The translations under genes were made by a program, and so were the position numbers. The notes under the pieces are model-generated. The model saw nothing but the letters and a program-made list of their open reading frames with translations, did not search any database and was not told where the DNA came from. From assembly GCF_963675065.1 (NCBI RefSeq), contig NZ_OY775905.1, positions 558,001-622,000 on the forward strand: a DNA stretch of 64,000 bases, given 5' to 3'. Source of the stretch: an uncultured Draconibacterium sp. GTDB taxonomy: Bacteria > Bacteroidota > Bacteroidia > Bacteroidales > Prolixibacteraceae. Numbering within the stretch: the stretch's first letter is position 1; each line of letters begins with the position of its first letter. Positions 8,236 through 16,300 of the stretch are shown here, in pieces.

Positions 8236-8238
8236 CTG

Positions 8239-8276
8239 TTTAGAATTGTTTATTTTTTGCAACAGATGGAACTCGC
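8239..8276 (-). promoter_or_regulatory. Shared leader box upstream of nnr
   Basis: On the minus strand GCGAGTTCCA, a spacer of 11 bases, and AAATAAACAATTCTAAA lie just before the nnr ATG (gap of 3 bases). The same two blocks, with a spacer of 4 bases, lie just before the 67-residue gene at 36952-37155. The 17-base and 10-base blocks are identical. The role is unknown; it may be a 5' untranslated or translational control element. Confidence 0.45.
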
Positions 8277-8576
8277 ATGTTTACAGTCATTCCCTTATTT
8301 TTGAAGACTTTCTTATGCTCGTTTCATCTGATGATAAATCTGAAGGTTACAAACCAAAAAATGCTTTTGCTTTTTCAGCCTGCAACTATTGTTTTCTCTA
8401 AATTATAAAAAAGGCAAGTGAATTTCAGAATTATAAACAATTTTCTTTAACAAAAAGCAGGAGACGAAAATTACGCCTGTAAGTAACTGGTTCTGATTAT
8501 CAGCCTGCCAGCTTATGCTCCTTCTGTTAAAACGCTCATTACAAACTATAAAGACATGAACCAGACGAATATCAGC
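8277..8576. other. Divergent intergenic region
   Basis: About 300 bp between the divergent nnr and DUF819 genes. No open frame or stable hairpin is apparent. It must carry the nnr promoter, for which I see no convincing TANNTTTG match. Confidence 0.3.
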
Positions 8577-8606
8577 TTGTTAAACCTTAAAAGATTTTTA
8601 TATTTG
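8577..8606 (+). promoter_or_regulatory. Bacteroidota-type promoter of the DUF819 gene
   Basis: TTG at 8577-8579, a 19-base spacer and TATATTTG at 8599-8606 match the TTTG-N19-TANNTTTG consensus of the primary sigma factor in this phylum. The start codon is 34 bases downstream of the -7 element. Confidence 0.65.
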
Positions 8607-8639
8607 CCCACTTTGGTAAAACCATTGTAAAAGAATAGT

Positions 8640-9890
8640 ATGCAGGAAACAGAAGCACTTATTAAAAACGACGCAGTTGTATTAGGATTGTTATTGGCAT
8701 TACTGGCCGCAATTTTCTATACCAGCAATTCGTCGAAACCCATTTTTAAGAAATTCTACAGCGTTATTCCGATGCTGTTACTCTGCTATTTTTTACCCAG
8801 TTTGCTCACCACTTTTAACATTGTTGACGGCGAACATTCGCAGCTGTATTTTATGGCATCGCGCTACTTGTTGCCGGCAAGTTTGGTTTTACTAACACTC
8901 AGTATTAACCTTAAAGAAGTGTTTAAACTGGGGAGCAAAGCACTAATTATGTTCCTTACCGGTACCGTTGGTGTTATTATTGGCGGGCCACTAGCTATTT
9001 TAGCAGCGTCGGCTATTAATCCTGATCTTGTTGGAGGAGCAGGCCCCGATGCTGTTTGGCGCGGAATGACCACCATTGCCGGAAGCTGGATTGGTGGTGG
9101 TGCCAACCAGGCTGCCATGTACGAGATCTTTAAACCATCGGATCATTTATACTCAATAATGATTACAGTTGATGTGCTGGTAGCCGAAGTATGGATGGCC
9201 ATTTTGCTGATTGGTGTTGGAAAATCAAAACAAATAGACAAATATTTTAAAGCCGACTCAAGTAGTGTTACCCAACTCAAAGATCACATGCACGAATTCA
9301 GTCAGCGGATAGCACGTATACCAAGCAGCACCGATATTATGGTTATTGCAGCCATCGGACTTGGCGTTACCGGATTTGCACATTTCGTATCCGACTGGAT
9401 CGCCCCTTACATCGAGGTTCATGCTCCGGCTTTAAACAAGTTTAGTTTAACTTCAAAATTCTTCTGGTTAATTATCCTTTCAACCACCATTGGTATTACG
9501 TTGTCGTTTACAAAACTCCGGAACTACGAAGGAGCGGGCGCATCAAAAATAGGTACTATCTTCATCTACATTCTGGTAGCAACCATTGGTATGAAAATGG
9601 ATGTTGGCAAAATCTTCGACAACCTCGGATTATTTTTGGTTGGCGGAATCTGGATGGCCATTCACGTTATTCTGCTTTTGATTGTGGGGAAATTAATCCG
9701 TGCACCTTATTTCTTCCTTGCGGTTGGTAGTAAGGCAAACATCGGAGGTGCGGCAAGTGCCCCGGTTGTGGCGGCTGCGTTTCACCCGTCGCTGGCACCG
9801 GTTGGTGTTTTACTGGCCGTTTTAGGTTATGCACTGGGAACCTACGGAGCGTGGATGTGCGGACTGCTAATGCAAGTGGCGGCACCTTAA
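8640..9890 (+). CDS. DUF819 family integral membrane protein (YjcL-like)
   Basis: 416 residues with about ten to twelve hydrophobic segments. The first is at residues ~15-30, and glycine-rich motifs GGPLAILAASAIN, GSWIGGGANQAAM and GSKANIGGAASAPVVAAAF lie in mid- and late protein. These motifs, including the Asn/Gly-rich cavity segments, are characteristic of DUF819, a family of putative permeases related in fold to Na+/solute symporters. The substrate is unknown. It stands alone with its own promoter and is convergent with the receiver-domain gene. A second, divergent DUF819 gene lies at 14828-15982 and a fragment of a third at 35604-35684. Confidence 0.85.
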   Translation: MQETEALIKNDAVVLGLLLALLAAIFYTSNSSKPIFKKFYSVIPMLLLCYFLPSLLTTFNIVDGEHSQLYFMASRYLLPASLVLLTLSINLKEVFKLGSKALIMFLTGTVGVIIGGPLAILAASAINPDLVGGAGPDAVWRGMTTIAGSWIGGGANQAAMYEIFKPSDHLYSIMITVDVLVAEVWMAILLIGVGKSKQIDKYFKADSSSVTQLKDHMHEFSQRIARIPSSTDIMVIAAIGLGVTGFAHFVSDWIAPYIEVHAPALNKFSLTSKFFWLIILSTTIGITLSFTKLRNYEGAGASKIGTIFIYILVATIGMKMDVGKIFDNLGLFLVGGIWMAIHVILLLIVGKLIRAPYFFLAVGSKANIGGAASAPVVAAAFHPSLAPVGVLLAVLGYALGTYGAWMCGLLMQVAAP

Positions 9891-9908
9891 CCGAACTTTC
9901 TGATTCGT

Positions 9909-10403
9909 TTATCCGAACAGGTCAAAAATTTCGCGCAGGGCAACTAATACGACAATGGCAACTAAAATGGCCAGCGAAACAATCATGGCATTTCGCACAA
10001 AACGGTTTCGCTTTTCGAGCTCTATAACTTTCGATATTTTCCCTATTTTATTGTACACCTTTTTAAGGGCAATATCATTGTCTTTTATAATGTAATCGTA
10101 GGCACCGTATTTTATCGAATTCACAGCCACTTCCATGTCTTCATGCGAAGTGAGAAAAATAAACTCGCTACGTTCGCTGACTTTTTTTACTGCCTGTAAA
10201 ACGGCAATTCCCGTAGTATCATTCAAATGATAATCCTCAATAACAATATCAGGACGATCGCCTTTGTTTACAGCCTCCAAACAATCCTCGGCATTATAAA
10301 ACGATTTTATCCTTTTCATACCTTGTTTCCGAAGAAATTCAACCACCAGTTTGTGGTATAGTTTGTTGTCTTCAACTACGAAAATTAATAGATTCTTATT
10401 CAC
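9909..10403 (-). CDS. Receiver domain with C-terminal membrane anchor
   Basis: 164 residues. Residues ~4-125 form a CheY-like receiver with every key residue present: acidic pair E11-D12, phospho-acceptor D57 in IVIEDYHLND, T85 in FLTSHED and K107 in YIIKDND. A short basic linker follows. Residues ~138-156 form one hydrophobic helix (AMIVSLAILVAIVVLVAL), with few residues after it, so the protein is probably tail-anchored with the receiver in the cytoplasm. There is no output domain and no histidine kinase next to it. It may act as a phosphate sink or by recruiting partners to the membrane. It is convergent with the DUF819 gene, 18 bp apart. Confidence 0.85.
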   Translation of the reverse strand: MNKNLLIFVVEDNKLYHKLVVEFLRKQGMKRIKSFYNAEDCLEAVNKGDRPDIVIEDYHLNDTTGIAVLQAVKKVSERSEFIFLTSHEDMEVAVNSIKYGAYDYIIKDNDIALKKVYNKIGKISKVIELEKRNRFVRNAMIVSLAILVAIVVLVALREIFDLFG

Positions 10404-10553
10404 AATTGTTAGCTTTTTGGTGTATTTAACATTTAAATGTACGATTAATTATTTATTTTCAACCACTCCGGTTACTCCCAACTATTTACCAGAGTTCAAT
10501 TCTACTGTTCCAAATTCTTTTGTACTTTAGCCCGAAATCAAAAAAATGTAATC

Positions 10554-11363
10554 ATGAAAAACTATATTTTTCTTTCCCTCATCTTCTTTCTAATTGGCAC
10601 ACAACCCCTTGGTGCACAAGAAACAAAGTATGCCACCGACGAAAATATTCAGTACACATCTGACGCCTCGGAATATGCACAGGAGCGTTGCAAACTCGAT
10701 ATATATTACCCGGAAAATAAAACTGATTTTATTACAGTTATTTGGTTTCATGGCGGCGGAATAACAGGTGGAAATAAATTTATTCCCGAGAAATTAAAAG
10801 AACAGGGAATTGCAGTGGTGGCAGTAAACTATCGTTTGTCGCCAAAAGTTAAATGCCCGGTTTATATTGAGGATGCGGCAGCGGCAGTGGCCTGGACCTT
10901 TAAAAACATCGAGAAATATGGAGGAAGTAAAGATAAGATCGTTGTTAGCGGACATTCGGCCGGCGGCTACCTCACCAGCATGGTTGGTTTAGACAAACAT
11001 TACCTTGCTGCCCACGATATAAATGCCGACGACATTGCCATGCTGATACCTTTTAGTGGCCATACCATTACTCATTTTACTGTTCGCGATGAAAGAGGAA
11101 TTCCGGGAACACAAGCTATTGTTGATGAATATGCGCCACTTTATTTTGTTCGCCCCGATGCTCCTCCCACAATATTTATTACCGGCGATCGCGAACAGGA
11201 AATGCTGGGCCGTTACGAAGAGAATGCCTATATGTGGCGCATGATGAAAGTGGCCGGACATAAAAACTGCAAACTAATGGAACTCGATGGTTTTAATCAC
11301 GGCGAAATGGCCTCGCCGGCTCTTGAAGTCTTATTAAAAGAGATCAGAGTACTCGACAAATAA
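10554..11363 (+). CDS. Secreted alpha/beta hydrolase (esterase/lipase type)
   Basis: 269 residues with a signal peptide (cleavage near GAQ, residue 22). HGGG at residues 66-69 supplies the oxyanion hole of the hormone-sensitive lipase/carboxylesterase group. The nucleophile elbow GHSAGG places Ser135, and a late His (DGFNHGEM, about residue 249) with an Asp after FITGD completes the triad. It would hydrolyse carboxyl esters in the periplasm or outside the cell. It is first of a three-gene operon, with 10 bp to the next gene. The natural substrate is unknown; polysaccharide or lipid esters are possible. Confidence 0.85.
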   Translation: MKNYIFLSLIFFLIGTQPLGAQETKYATDENIQYTSDASEYAQERCKLDIYYPENKTDFITVIWFHGGGITGGNKFIPEKLKEQGIAVVAVNYRLSPKVKCPVYIEDAAAAVAWTFKNIEKYGGSKDKIVVSGHSAGGYLTSMVGLDKHYLAAHDINADDIAMLIPFSGHTITHFTVRDERGIPGTQAIVDEYAPLYFVRPDAPPTIFITGDREQEMLGRYEENAYMWRMMKVAGHKNCKLMELDGFNHGEMASPALEVLLKEIRVLDK

Positions 11364-11373
11364 AACAAATGCC

Positions 11374-12774
11374 ATGAAACGTTATACAATCGGACTGACA
11401 ACCATGCTCTTGCTAGGTTTTTTATTCTCAGGAATGGCAAATGCCCAGGAACAGGATTTGACAGGAAACTGGTCGGGGAAAATTACACTCCCAACCGGAG
11501 AACTGGAAATGATCTTTAAAATCACTCACAACGATGGAAAATACGAGGCCAAAATGGATGTGCCTAAACAAGGTGCTACCAATGTGCCGGTTGGTGATGT
11601 ATTGGTGATTGGCGATAGTGTGTCGATTGCAGTTCCCGTCATCATGGGCAATTATTCAGGCAATTTTTCAACGCCCGACTCGGTTACCGGAAAATGGAAG
11701 CAGAACGGAATGTCATTCGATGTAAACCTTGTACGAATTGGTGAAGTGGCTCCTTTGCAGCGTCCGCAAACACCGGAACCGCCATTCCCATATCTTTCAG
11801 AACAAGTGGAATACATCAATCCGGAGTCGGGCTTAAAACTGGCCGGAACAATTACCATCCCGAAAGATGCCAAAGCATGCCCGGCGGTGGTAATGATTAA
11901 AGGATCGGGAGCTCAAGATCGTGATGAAACGATATTCGGACACAAACCTTTTGCTGTAATCGCTGATTATCTGACCAGAAACGGGATTGCCGTTTTACGT
12001 GTTGACGACCGAGGTATTGGCGGCTCGGAAGGAAGTGTTTCCTCATCAACAAGCCTGGATTTTGTTAGCGACGTAGTGGCCGGGGTAGAGTTTTTGAAAG
12101 ACAGAAAAGAGATTAATCCGAAAAAGATTGGTTTGATCGGACACAGCGAAGGTGGACTAATTGCTCCGATTGCAGCAACCAAATCACAAGACGTTGCATT
12201 TATAGTAATGATGGCCGGCCCCGGAACTGTGGGTGAACAAATTTTATACGAACAGGCAGCTTTAATTGCAAAAGCTGCTGGTCTACCCGATTTATCGATT
12301 AAGCAGCAAAAACTAACGCAGCAGAAAATTTTTGATGTACTGAAAAGTGAACCAGACACTGCCAAAGCAAAGGAAAAACTGCGTGAAACACTTTCGCAAG
12401 GGATGTATGCAGGAATGAACGACAGCATGAAAAAAGCCATCGATGCAGAGATATCGAATGTAAACTCTACGTGGTTTCGTTTTTTTCTCACTTACGACCC
12501 AAAGCCGACGTTGGCAAAGGTTAAATGTCCGGCGCTCGCACTTAACGGAGCAAAAGACCTGCAGGTACCTGTATCGAACCTTGCAGCGATTATAAAAGCC
12601 GTAAATTCAGGAGCAAACATGAATGTTGATACCGTTCGGTTTGCCAATCACAATCATTTATTTCAAAACTGCGAAACGGGTTCGACAGCTGAGTATTCGC
12701 AAATTAAAGAAACCATCGATCCGGAAGTTCTAAAAACGATGAAAGACTGGATCGTGAAGCAAACTAAAAAATAA
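11374..12774 (+). CDS. Secreted alpha/beta hydrolase with N-terminal beta-rich domain
   Basis: 466 residues with a signal peptide ending near ANAQ (residue 25). Residues ~28-125 are a beta-rich domain (LTGNWSGKITLPTGELEMIF, GKWKQNGMSFDVNL) found in front of many Bacteroidota hydrolases. The alpha/beta hydrolase fold follows, with VLRVDDRGIGGSEG, the nucleophile elbow GHSEGG (Ser258) and a late His in FANHNHLF. It is likely an exported esterase or acyl-peptidase of the YqiA/DLH-like type; the exact reaction is uncertain. It is the middle gene of the operon, 10 bp after the first hydrolase and 1 bp before the acetyltransferase. Confidence 0.85.
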   Translation: MKRYTIGLTTMLLLGFLFSGMANAQEQDLTGNWSGKITLPTGELEMIFKITHNDGKYEAKMDVPKQGATNVPVGDVLVIGDSVSIAVPVIMGNYSGNFSTPDSVTGKWKQNGMSFDVNLVRIGEVAPLQRPQTPEPPFPYLSEQVEYINPESGLKLAGTITIPKDAKACPAVVMIKGSGAQDRDETIFGHKPFAVIADYLTRNGIAVLRVDDRGIGGSEGSVSSSTSLDFVSDVVAGVEFLKDRKEINPKKIGLIGHSEGGLIAPIAATKSQDVAFIVMMAGPGTVGEQILYEQAALIAKAAGLPDLSIKQQKLTQQKIFDVLKSEPDTAKAKEKLRETLSQGMYAGMNDSMKKAIDAEISNVNSTWFRFFLTYDPKPTLAKVKCPALALNGAKDLQVPVSNLAAIIKAVNSGANMNVDTVRFANHNHLFQNCETGSTAEYSQIKETIDPEVLKTMKDWIVKQTKK

Positions 12775-12775
12775 A

Positions 12776-13309
12776 ATGCAACTTAACACCAAACGACTAG
12801 TTTTACGTCCACTAACTATAAACGATAAGCACTCTCTTTTAGCCTATCGATCGGATGCAGAGGCAAACAAATACCAGGGCTGGATTCCGAAAACACTTGA
12901 CGATGTAGAAATCTTTTTTGGAAAGTTATCTGCAGAATGTAATGTACCCGACACCTGGTTTCAACTGGCCGTGGTTGAAAAAAATAATAACGAACTAATT
13001 GGCGACATCGGCATTCATTTTATCGACGAGCAACAAGTTGAGATAGGCTACACCATTGCCAAACAACACCAGGGTTTGGGGTTTGCCACCGAAGCGTCAA
13101 AAGCGGTTATCGACTACCTGTTTGGCGCATTGAAAAAACACCGGATTACTGCCTCCATCGATCCCGAAAATATCGCATCGGTTGCATTACTCGAGAAACT
13201 TGGGTTTAGAAAAGAAGCACATTTAAAAGAAAGCCTCTTGATAAATGGCCAATGGGTTGATGATGTAATTTATGCGCTGTTGGCAAAAGAGTGGAAAGTG
13301 ATCGACTGA
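12776..13309 (+). CDS. GNAT-family N-acetyltransferase (RimJ/RimL-like)
   Basis: 177 residues, cytoplasmic. MQLNTKRLVLRPLTINDKHS is the usual start of the RimJ/RimL type. The acetyl-CoA-binding segment is near HQGLGFATEASKAVIDYLF, and the late motif ENIASVALLEKLGFRKEAHL is typical of the fold. It transfers acetyl from acetyl-CoA to an amine, either a protein N-terminus or a small molecule. Its start codon follows the hydrolase stop codon after one base, so the two are translated from one message. A link between the cytoplasmic acetyltransferase and the exported hydrolases is not obvious. Confidence 0.85.
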   Translation: MQLNTKRLVLRPLTINDKHSLLAYRSDAEANKYQGWIPKTLDDVEIFFGKLSAECNVPDTWFQLAVVEKNNNELIGDIGIHFIDEQQVEIGYTIAKQHQGLGFATEASKAVIDYLFGALKKHRITASIDPENIASVALLEKLGFRKEAHLKESLLINGQWVDDVIYALLAKEWKVID

Positions 13310-13329
13310 GTTGTCAGGTTAGCCTAACA

Positions 13330-14688
13330 TTAGGGTTCAGGGACATACCACTCATTGTTTTTTAAATCAACTCCTCCATTCATTTCTTCCTGAACCACTC
13401 TATCGATGATCCAGATTCCTTTTAGTGCCATATTTTCAAAAGTATCTATTCCAATCTCCTCAAAACCAACTCTTGTTCGCTGAATGTCAAAACGGTTGGA
13501 AAACTTTCTGCCAAAAGCATTTTCAACGCCCTCTTTTCCAATCATAAACCCAATTAATCCGCCCCAAGTAGCAGTGGGATTGTCAGCATCCCAACCGCAG
13601 AGGGTTCCTATTTTAATTGTCTCAACCAAATCACCTTCGCCATAAAACAAACTAACCAAACTTGCTGCAAAGTTGATCCCGGCAGCAAAACAAGCATTAC
13701 AATACAAGTTCCGCGATGTCATATCATATCCATCGGCCTGATTAAGCTGATAACGTGTATAAACCGAATCCCGGGCCTGTTCCCACGGAATGCCTTCGGT
13801 GTATTTTGATTTTACAAACTCATACATTTTGCCGGAATAAGAATTTTCAGGAAGGCGTTCTTTGGCGTTTTCGGCCATCCAAAGTAGCTGCTCTTTCCGC
13901 GTCAAGGATTTATCAACTACAGATGCCAGCGAAAACATCGTTACATAAAATTCCGAAATCCACTGGCTGTTTTCGCGTGCAGTATTCTGAATTGGCAACT
14001 GCGCCATTTTCAGCGCAATATCAGGTCGTGCAGGGGCAAACAAACCAAAAACTTCGGTAGTTAACTGCGCATCAATCATTTCATATTCAGGATTATTTCC
14101 CGGATCGCCGGTTGCTGGCGGCACCAATCCTTCCTGCATTAAATCGAAAGCCTTTTGGTTCGACACCCACAAATAGTTTTCTTCATCCAGTTTAATATGC
14201 TCCAGCCATCCCTCGCGAATTTTTTCGCCCGTTAATAACGATGTTTGGTATTTTAATAAAAGTTCCTGATAAATGTATTCGATATCCGTATCGTCGTCAG
14301 CTCCCCAAACACTATCAACATCAGCAAACACAAAATCAATTACAGGTGACAAATCACTCGGAATACCTTCGCCCCAGATACTTGGCTGATCAGTTTTTCC
14401 CCAGTCATTTCGGGTATAAAAATCACCGGTTTTTATTTCGCCAATGTTTCCTATTTTATCCATCTCAGTAACTAAACCAGTCCAGTTAGCAATGCAGGTC
14501 CCCAGCCAAAAGCCCTGAAGTTTTTTGTAATAATCTTCCCTGCTAATGGTTCTGTCTGTGCTTTTTGGAGAGTAGCTCTCATACACAAGATTTGGATCTT
14601 GTGCAATCTCTGATGTTTTAGTGCAACTGGTGGTAACTGCAAAAATGGCTATCAATAGAAAGGAATACAGGGAAAAGTCGTTTTTCAT
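13330..14688 (-). CDS. Exported ADP-ribosylglycohydrolase-family lipoprotein
   Basis: 452 residues. The N-terminus ends in TTSC with Cys22, a likely lipobox, so the protein would be a lipoprotein. The ADP-ribosylglycohydrolase family is indicated by GFWLGTCIANWTGLVTEMDK near the N-terminus, an acidic cluster WGADDDTDIEYIYQE and the late metal-binding segment CGWDADNPTATWGGLIGF; the Asp residues that bind the metal pair seem conserved. Such enzymes cleave ADP-ribose from proteins or related N-glycosidic bonds, usually in the cytoplasm. An exported member more likely acts on a nucleoside or glycoside outside the cytoplasm. It is encoded alone, convergent with the acetyltransferase gene. Confidence 0.8.
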   Translation of the reverse strand: MKNDFSLYSFLLIAIFAVTTSCTKTSEIAQDPNLVYESYSPKSTDRTISREDYYKKLQGFWLGTCIANWTGLVTEMDKIGNIGEIKTGDFYTRNDWGKTDQPSIWGEGIPSDLSPVIDFVFADVDSVWGADDDTDIEYIYQELLLKYQTSLLTGEKIREGWLEHIKLDEENYLWVSNQKAFDLMQEGLVPPATGDPGNNPEYEMIDAQLTTEVFGLFAPARPDIALKMAQLPIQNTARENSQWISEFYVTMFSLASVVDKSLTRKEQLLWMAENAKERLPENSYSGKMYEFVKSKYTEGIPWEQARDSVYTRYQLNQADGYDMTSRNLYCNACFAAGINFAASLVSLFYGEGDLVETIKIGTLCGWDADNPTATWGGLIGFMIGKEGVENAFGRKFSNRFDIQRTRVGFEEIGIDTFENMALKGIWIIDRVVQEEMNGGVDLKNNEWYVPEP

Positions 14689-14768
14689 TTTTTATAAATA
14701 TTTTTCATCTGGTGTTCTTGCGCAAGTTAATATTTTAAGCAAAATACATTATCGAGAATAATGACCAG

Positions 14769-14799
14769 TTTGTAGTTTCTCCTCATTCTGATATCTTTA
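14769..14799 (+). promoter_or_regulatory. Bacteroidota-type promoter of the second DUF819 gene
   Basis: TTTG at 14769-14772, a 19-base spacer and TATCTTTA at 14792-14799. This matches the consensus apart from the last base of the -7 element. The start codon lies 28 bases downstream. Confidence 0.55.
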
Positions 14800-14827
14800 C
14801 CGCCCGATAAGGGAAATATTTAAAACT

Positions 14828-15982
14828 ATGGAGACACCGTTTCTGGCGTTGATTATTCTGTTTGTTATCACTCCTGTTGTTGTTATTTATCTCGAAGGTA
14901 AGTTTTCTATCCTAAAGAAAATTGGTGCCGTGCTTATTTGTTACGGTGTTGGTTTAATTATTGGCAATATGGGCGTACTGCCTCCGGGAGCCGAGAAATA
15001 CCAAAATATGCTTACCGATATTACCATTCCGCTGGCCTTGCCCTTAATTCTATTTTCGGTTGATGTACGTTCGTGGTTTAAAATGGCCCGATCGGCATTT
15101 TTAGCGCTTGCTACCGGATTAATTTCGGTATTGTTAATCGTAATTATCGGTTATTTTATTTTCAGAAACGACATTGAAAACATTTGGCAGGTGGCCGGAA
15201 TGCTGGTAGGTGTGTACACCGGCGGAACACCTAATATGGCCGCCATGAAAACAGCTTTAAATGTTTCGCAGGAGTTGTACATTATGACTCACACTTACGA
15301 CCTGACACTGGGTGCCATTTACCTGGTTTTTATTCTTTCCATTGGGCAAAAAGTTTTTCTCTGGTTTTTGCCGCCTTTTAAACCGGTTAAAACCGAAGAA
15401 ACAGCCGTTGCAGAAATGAATACGGAAGAAGAGTTTGAATCGTACGACGGGATGTTGAAGAAAAAAACCTTACTGCCGTTAATTGGTGCATTTGGAATTT
15501 CGGTGGCCATTCTTGGCGTGAGTTACAGCATCAGCCTGCTTTTGCCAAAAGAATATCAAACTGCCGTAGTTATTCTGCTTATCACCACCTTCGGAATTGC
15601 CTTTTCGTTTGTACCCAAAATAAAAGCCATAAAAAAGACCTTTCAACTGGGCATGTACCTCATTCTTATTTTTTGTTTAACCGTTGCCTCCCTGGCCGAC
15701 ATCAGCAAATTATCGAATATCTCATTTTCGCTATTCTATTATGTGGCATTGGCGGTTTACGGATCACACATTATTCACATAGCTCTGGCCCGTATTTTTA
15801 AAATTGATGCCGATACGGTGATCATTTCTACCAGCGCGCTAATTTGCTCGCCACCGTTTGTTCCGGTGGTTGCAGGCGCATTAAAAAACCGCCAGGTTAT
15901 TTTAACCGGACTGGTAGTTGGAATTGCCGGTTATGCCGTTGGAAATTATTTGGGGGTAATTGTTGCTTATCTATTAAAATAA
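14828..15982 (+). CDS. DUF819 family integral membrane protein
   Basis: 384 residues with about ten hydrophobic segments. Typical DUF819 stretches are GVYTGGTPNMAAMKTALNVS and the end SALICSPPFVPVVAGALKN followed by GIAGYAVGNYLGV. A cytoplasmic loop (about residues 190-215) is acidic (EEEFESYDG). The transport substrate is unknown. The last 27 codons recur, diverged, at 35604-35684 on the other side of the adhesin operon, with 32 identical bases (15926-15957 and 35628-35659). The 318 bp after this gene hold only the adhesin leader. Confidence 0.85.
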   Translation: METPFLALIILFVITPVVVIYLEGKFSILKKIGAVLICYGVGLIIGNMGVLPPGAEKYQNMLTDITIPLALPLILFSVDVRSWFKMARSAFLALATGLISVLLIVIIGYFIFRNDIENIWQVAGMLVGVYTGGTPNMAAMKTALNVSQELYIMTHTYDLTLGAIYLVFILSIGQKVFLWFLPPFKPVKTEETAVAEMNTEEEFESYDGMLKKKTLLPLIGAFGISVAILGVSYSISLLLPKEYQTAVVILLITTFGIAFSFVPKIKAIKKTFQLGMYLILIFCLTVASLADISKLSNISFSLFYYVALAVYGSHIIHIALARIFKIDADTVIISTSALICSPPFVPVVAGALKNRQVILTGLVVGIAGYAVGNYLGVIVAYLLK

Positions 15983-16300
15983 TACCCTAAAAGAAAATCG
16001 AACAACGCATTTAAAATCCTCGCAGCCACAAAACACCCTCTTGTTTCATCTTAGAAAAAGTATTTATATTGAAAACTAATAGTTTATAAATCATATGTAT
16101 ATTTTGTTAGTTTTGTAAGTGTTGACCAATGAAATACAATATTTGATGAATCGCTTGAACAGGTATATCTCCTATCCTCAAATGATTCCATTTTAAATAA
16201 GTAGTTGTAAAGCACCTGATGGTTAGATACAGAATCTAAAAGTCCATTTAATTCAGATGCTTATCGTAGTGTATTGTGTGATAATAATAAAAACAAAAAT
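15983..16300 (+). promoter_or_regulatory. Leader region of the giant adhesin operon
   Basis: 318 bp without a gene. The best -7-like element is TAGTTTTG at 16108-16115, which fits TANNTTTG but lacks a clear TTTG 19 bases upstream. If used, it would give a 5' untranslated leader of about 180 bases. No hairpin followed by T residues is visible for the preceding gene. Confidence 0.3.

Noticed and set aside
13308..13332. Palindrome GTTAGCCTAAC as a terminator between the acetyltransferase and ADP-ribosylglycohydrolase genes
   Set aside because: The stem is too short and no T tract follows on either strand.
15926..15957. The 32-base identical core as a proven phage or ICE attachment site
   Set aside because: No integrase, excisionase or phage genes lie between the two copies, and flanking codons are conserved at protein level, which fits a paralogous gene remnant better.
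16274..16300. TTG start nine codons upstream of the adhesin ATG
   Set aside because: It would put a polar Asn/Lys stretch before a good signal peptide, and the ATG at 16301 begins a normal one.
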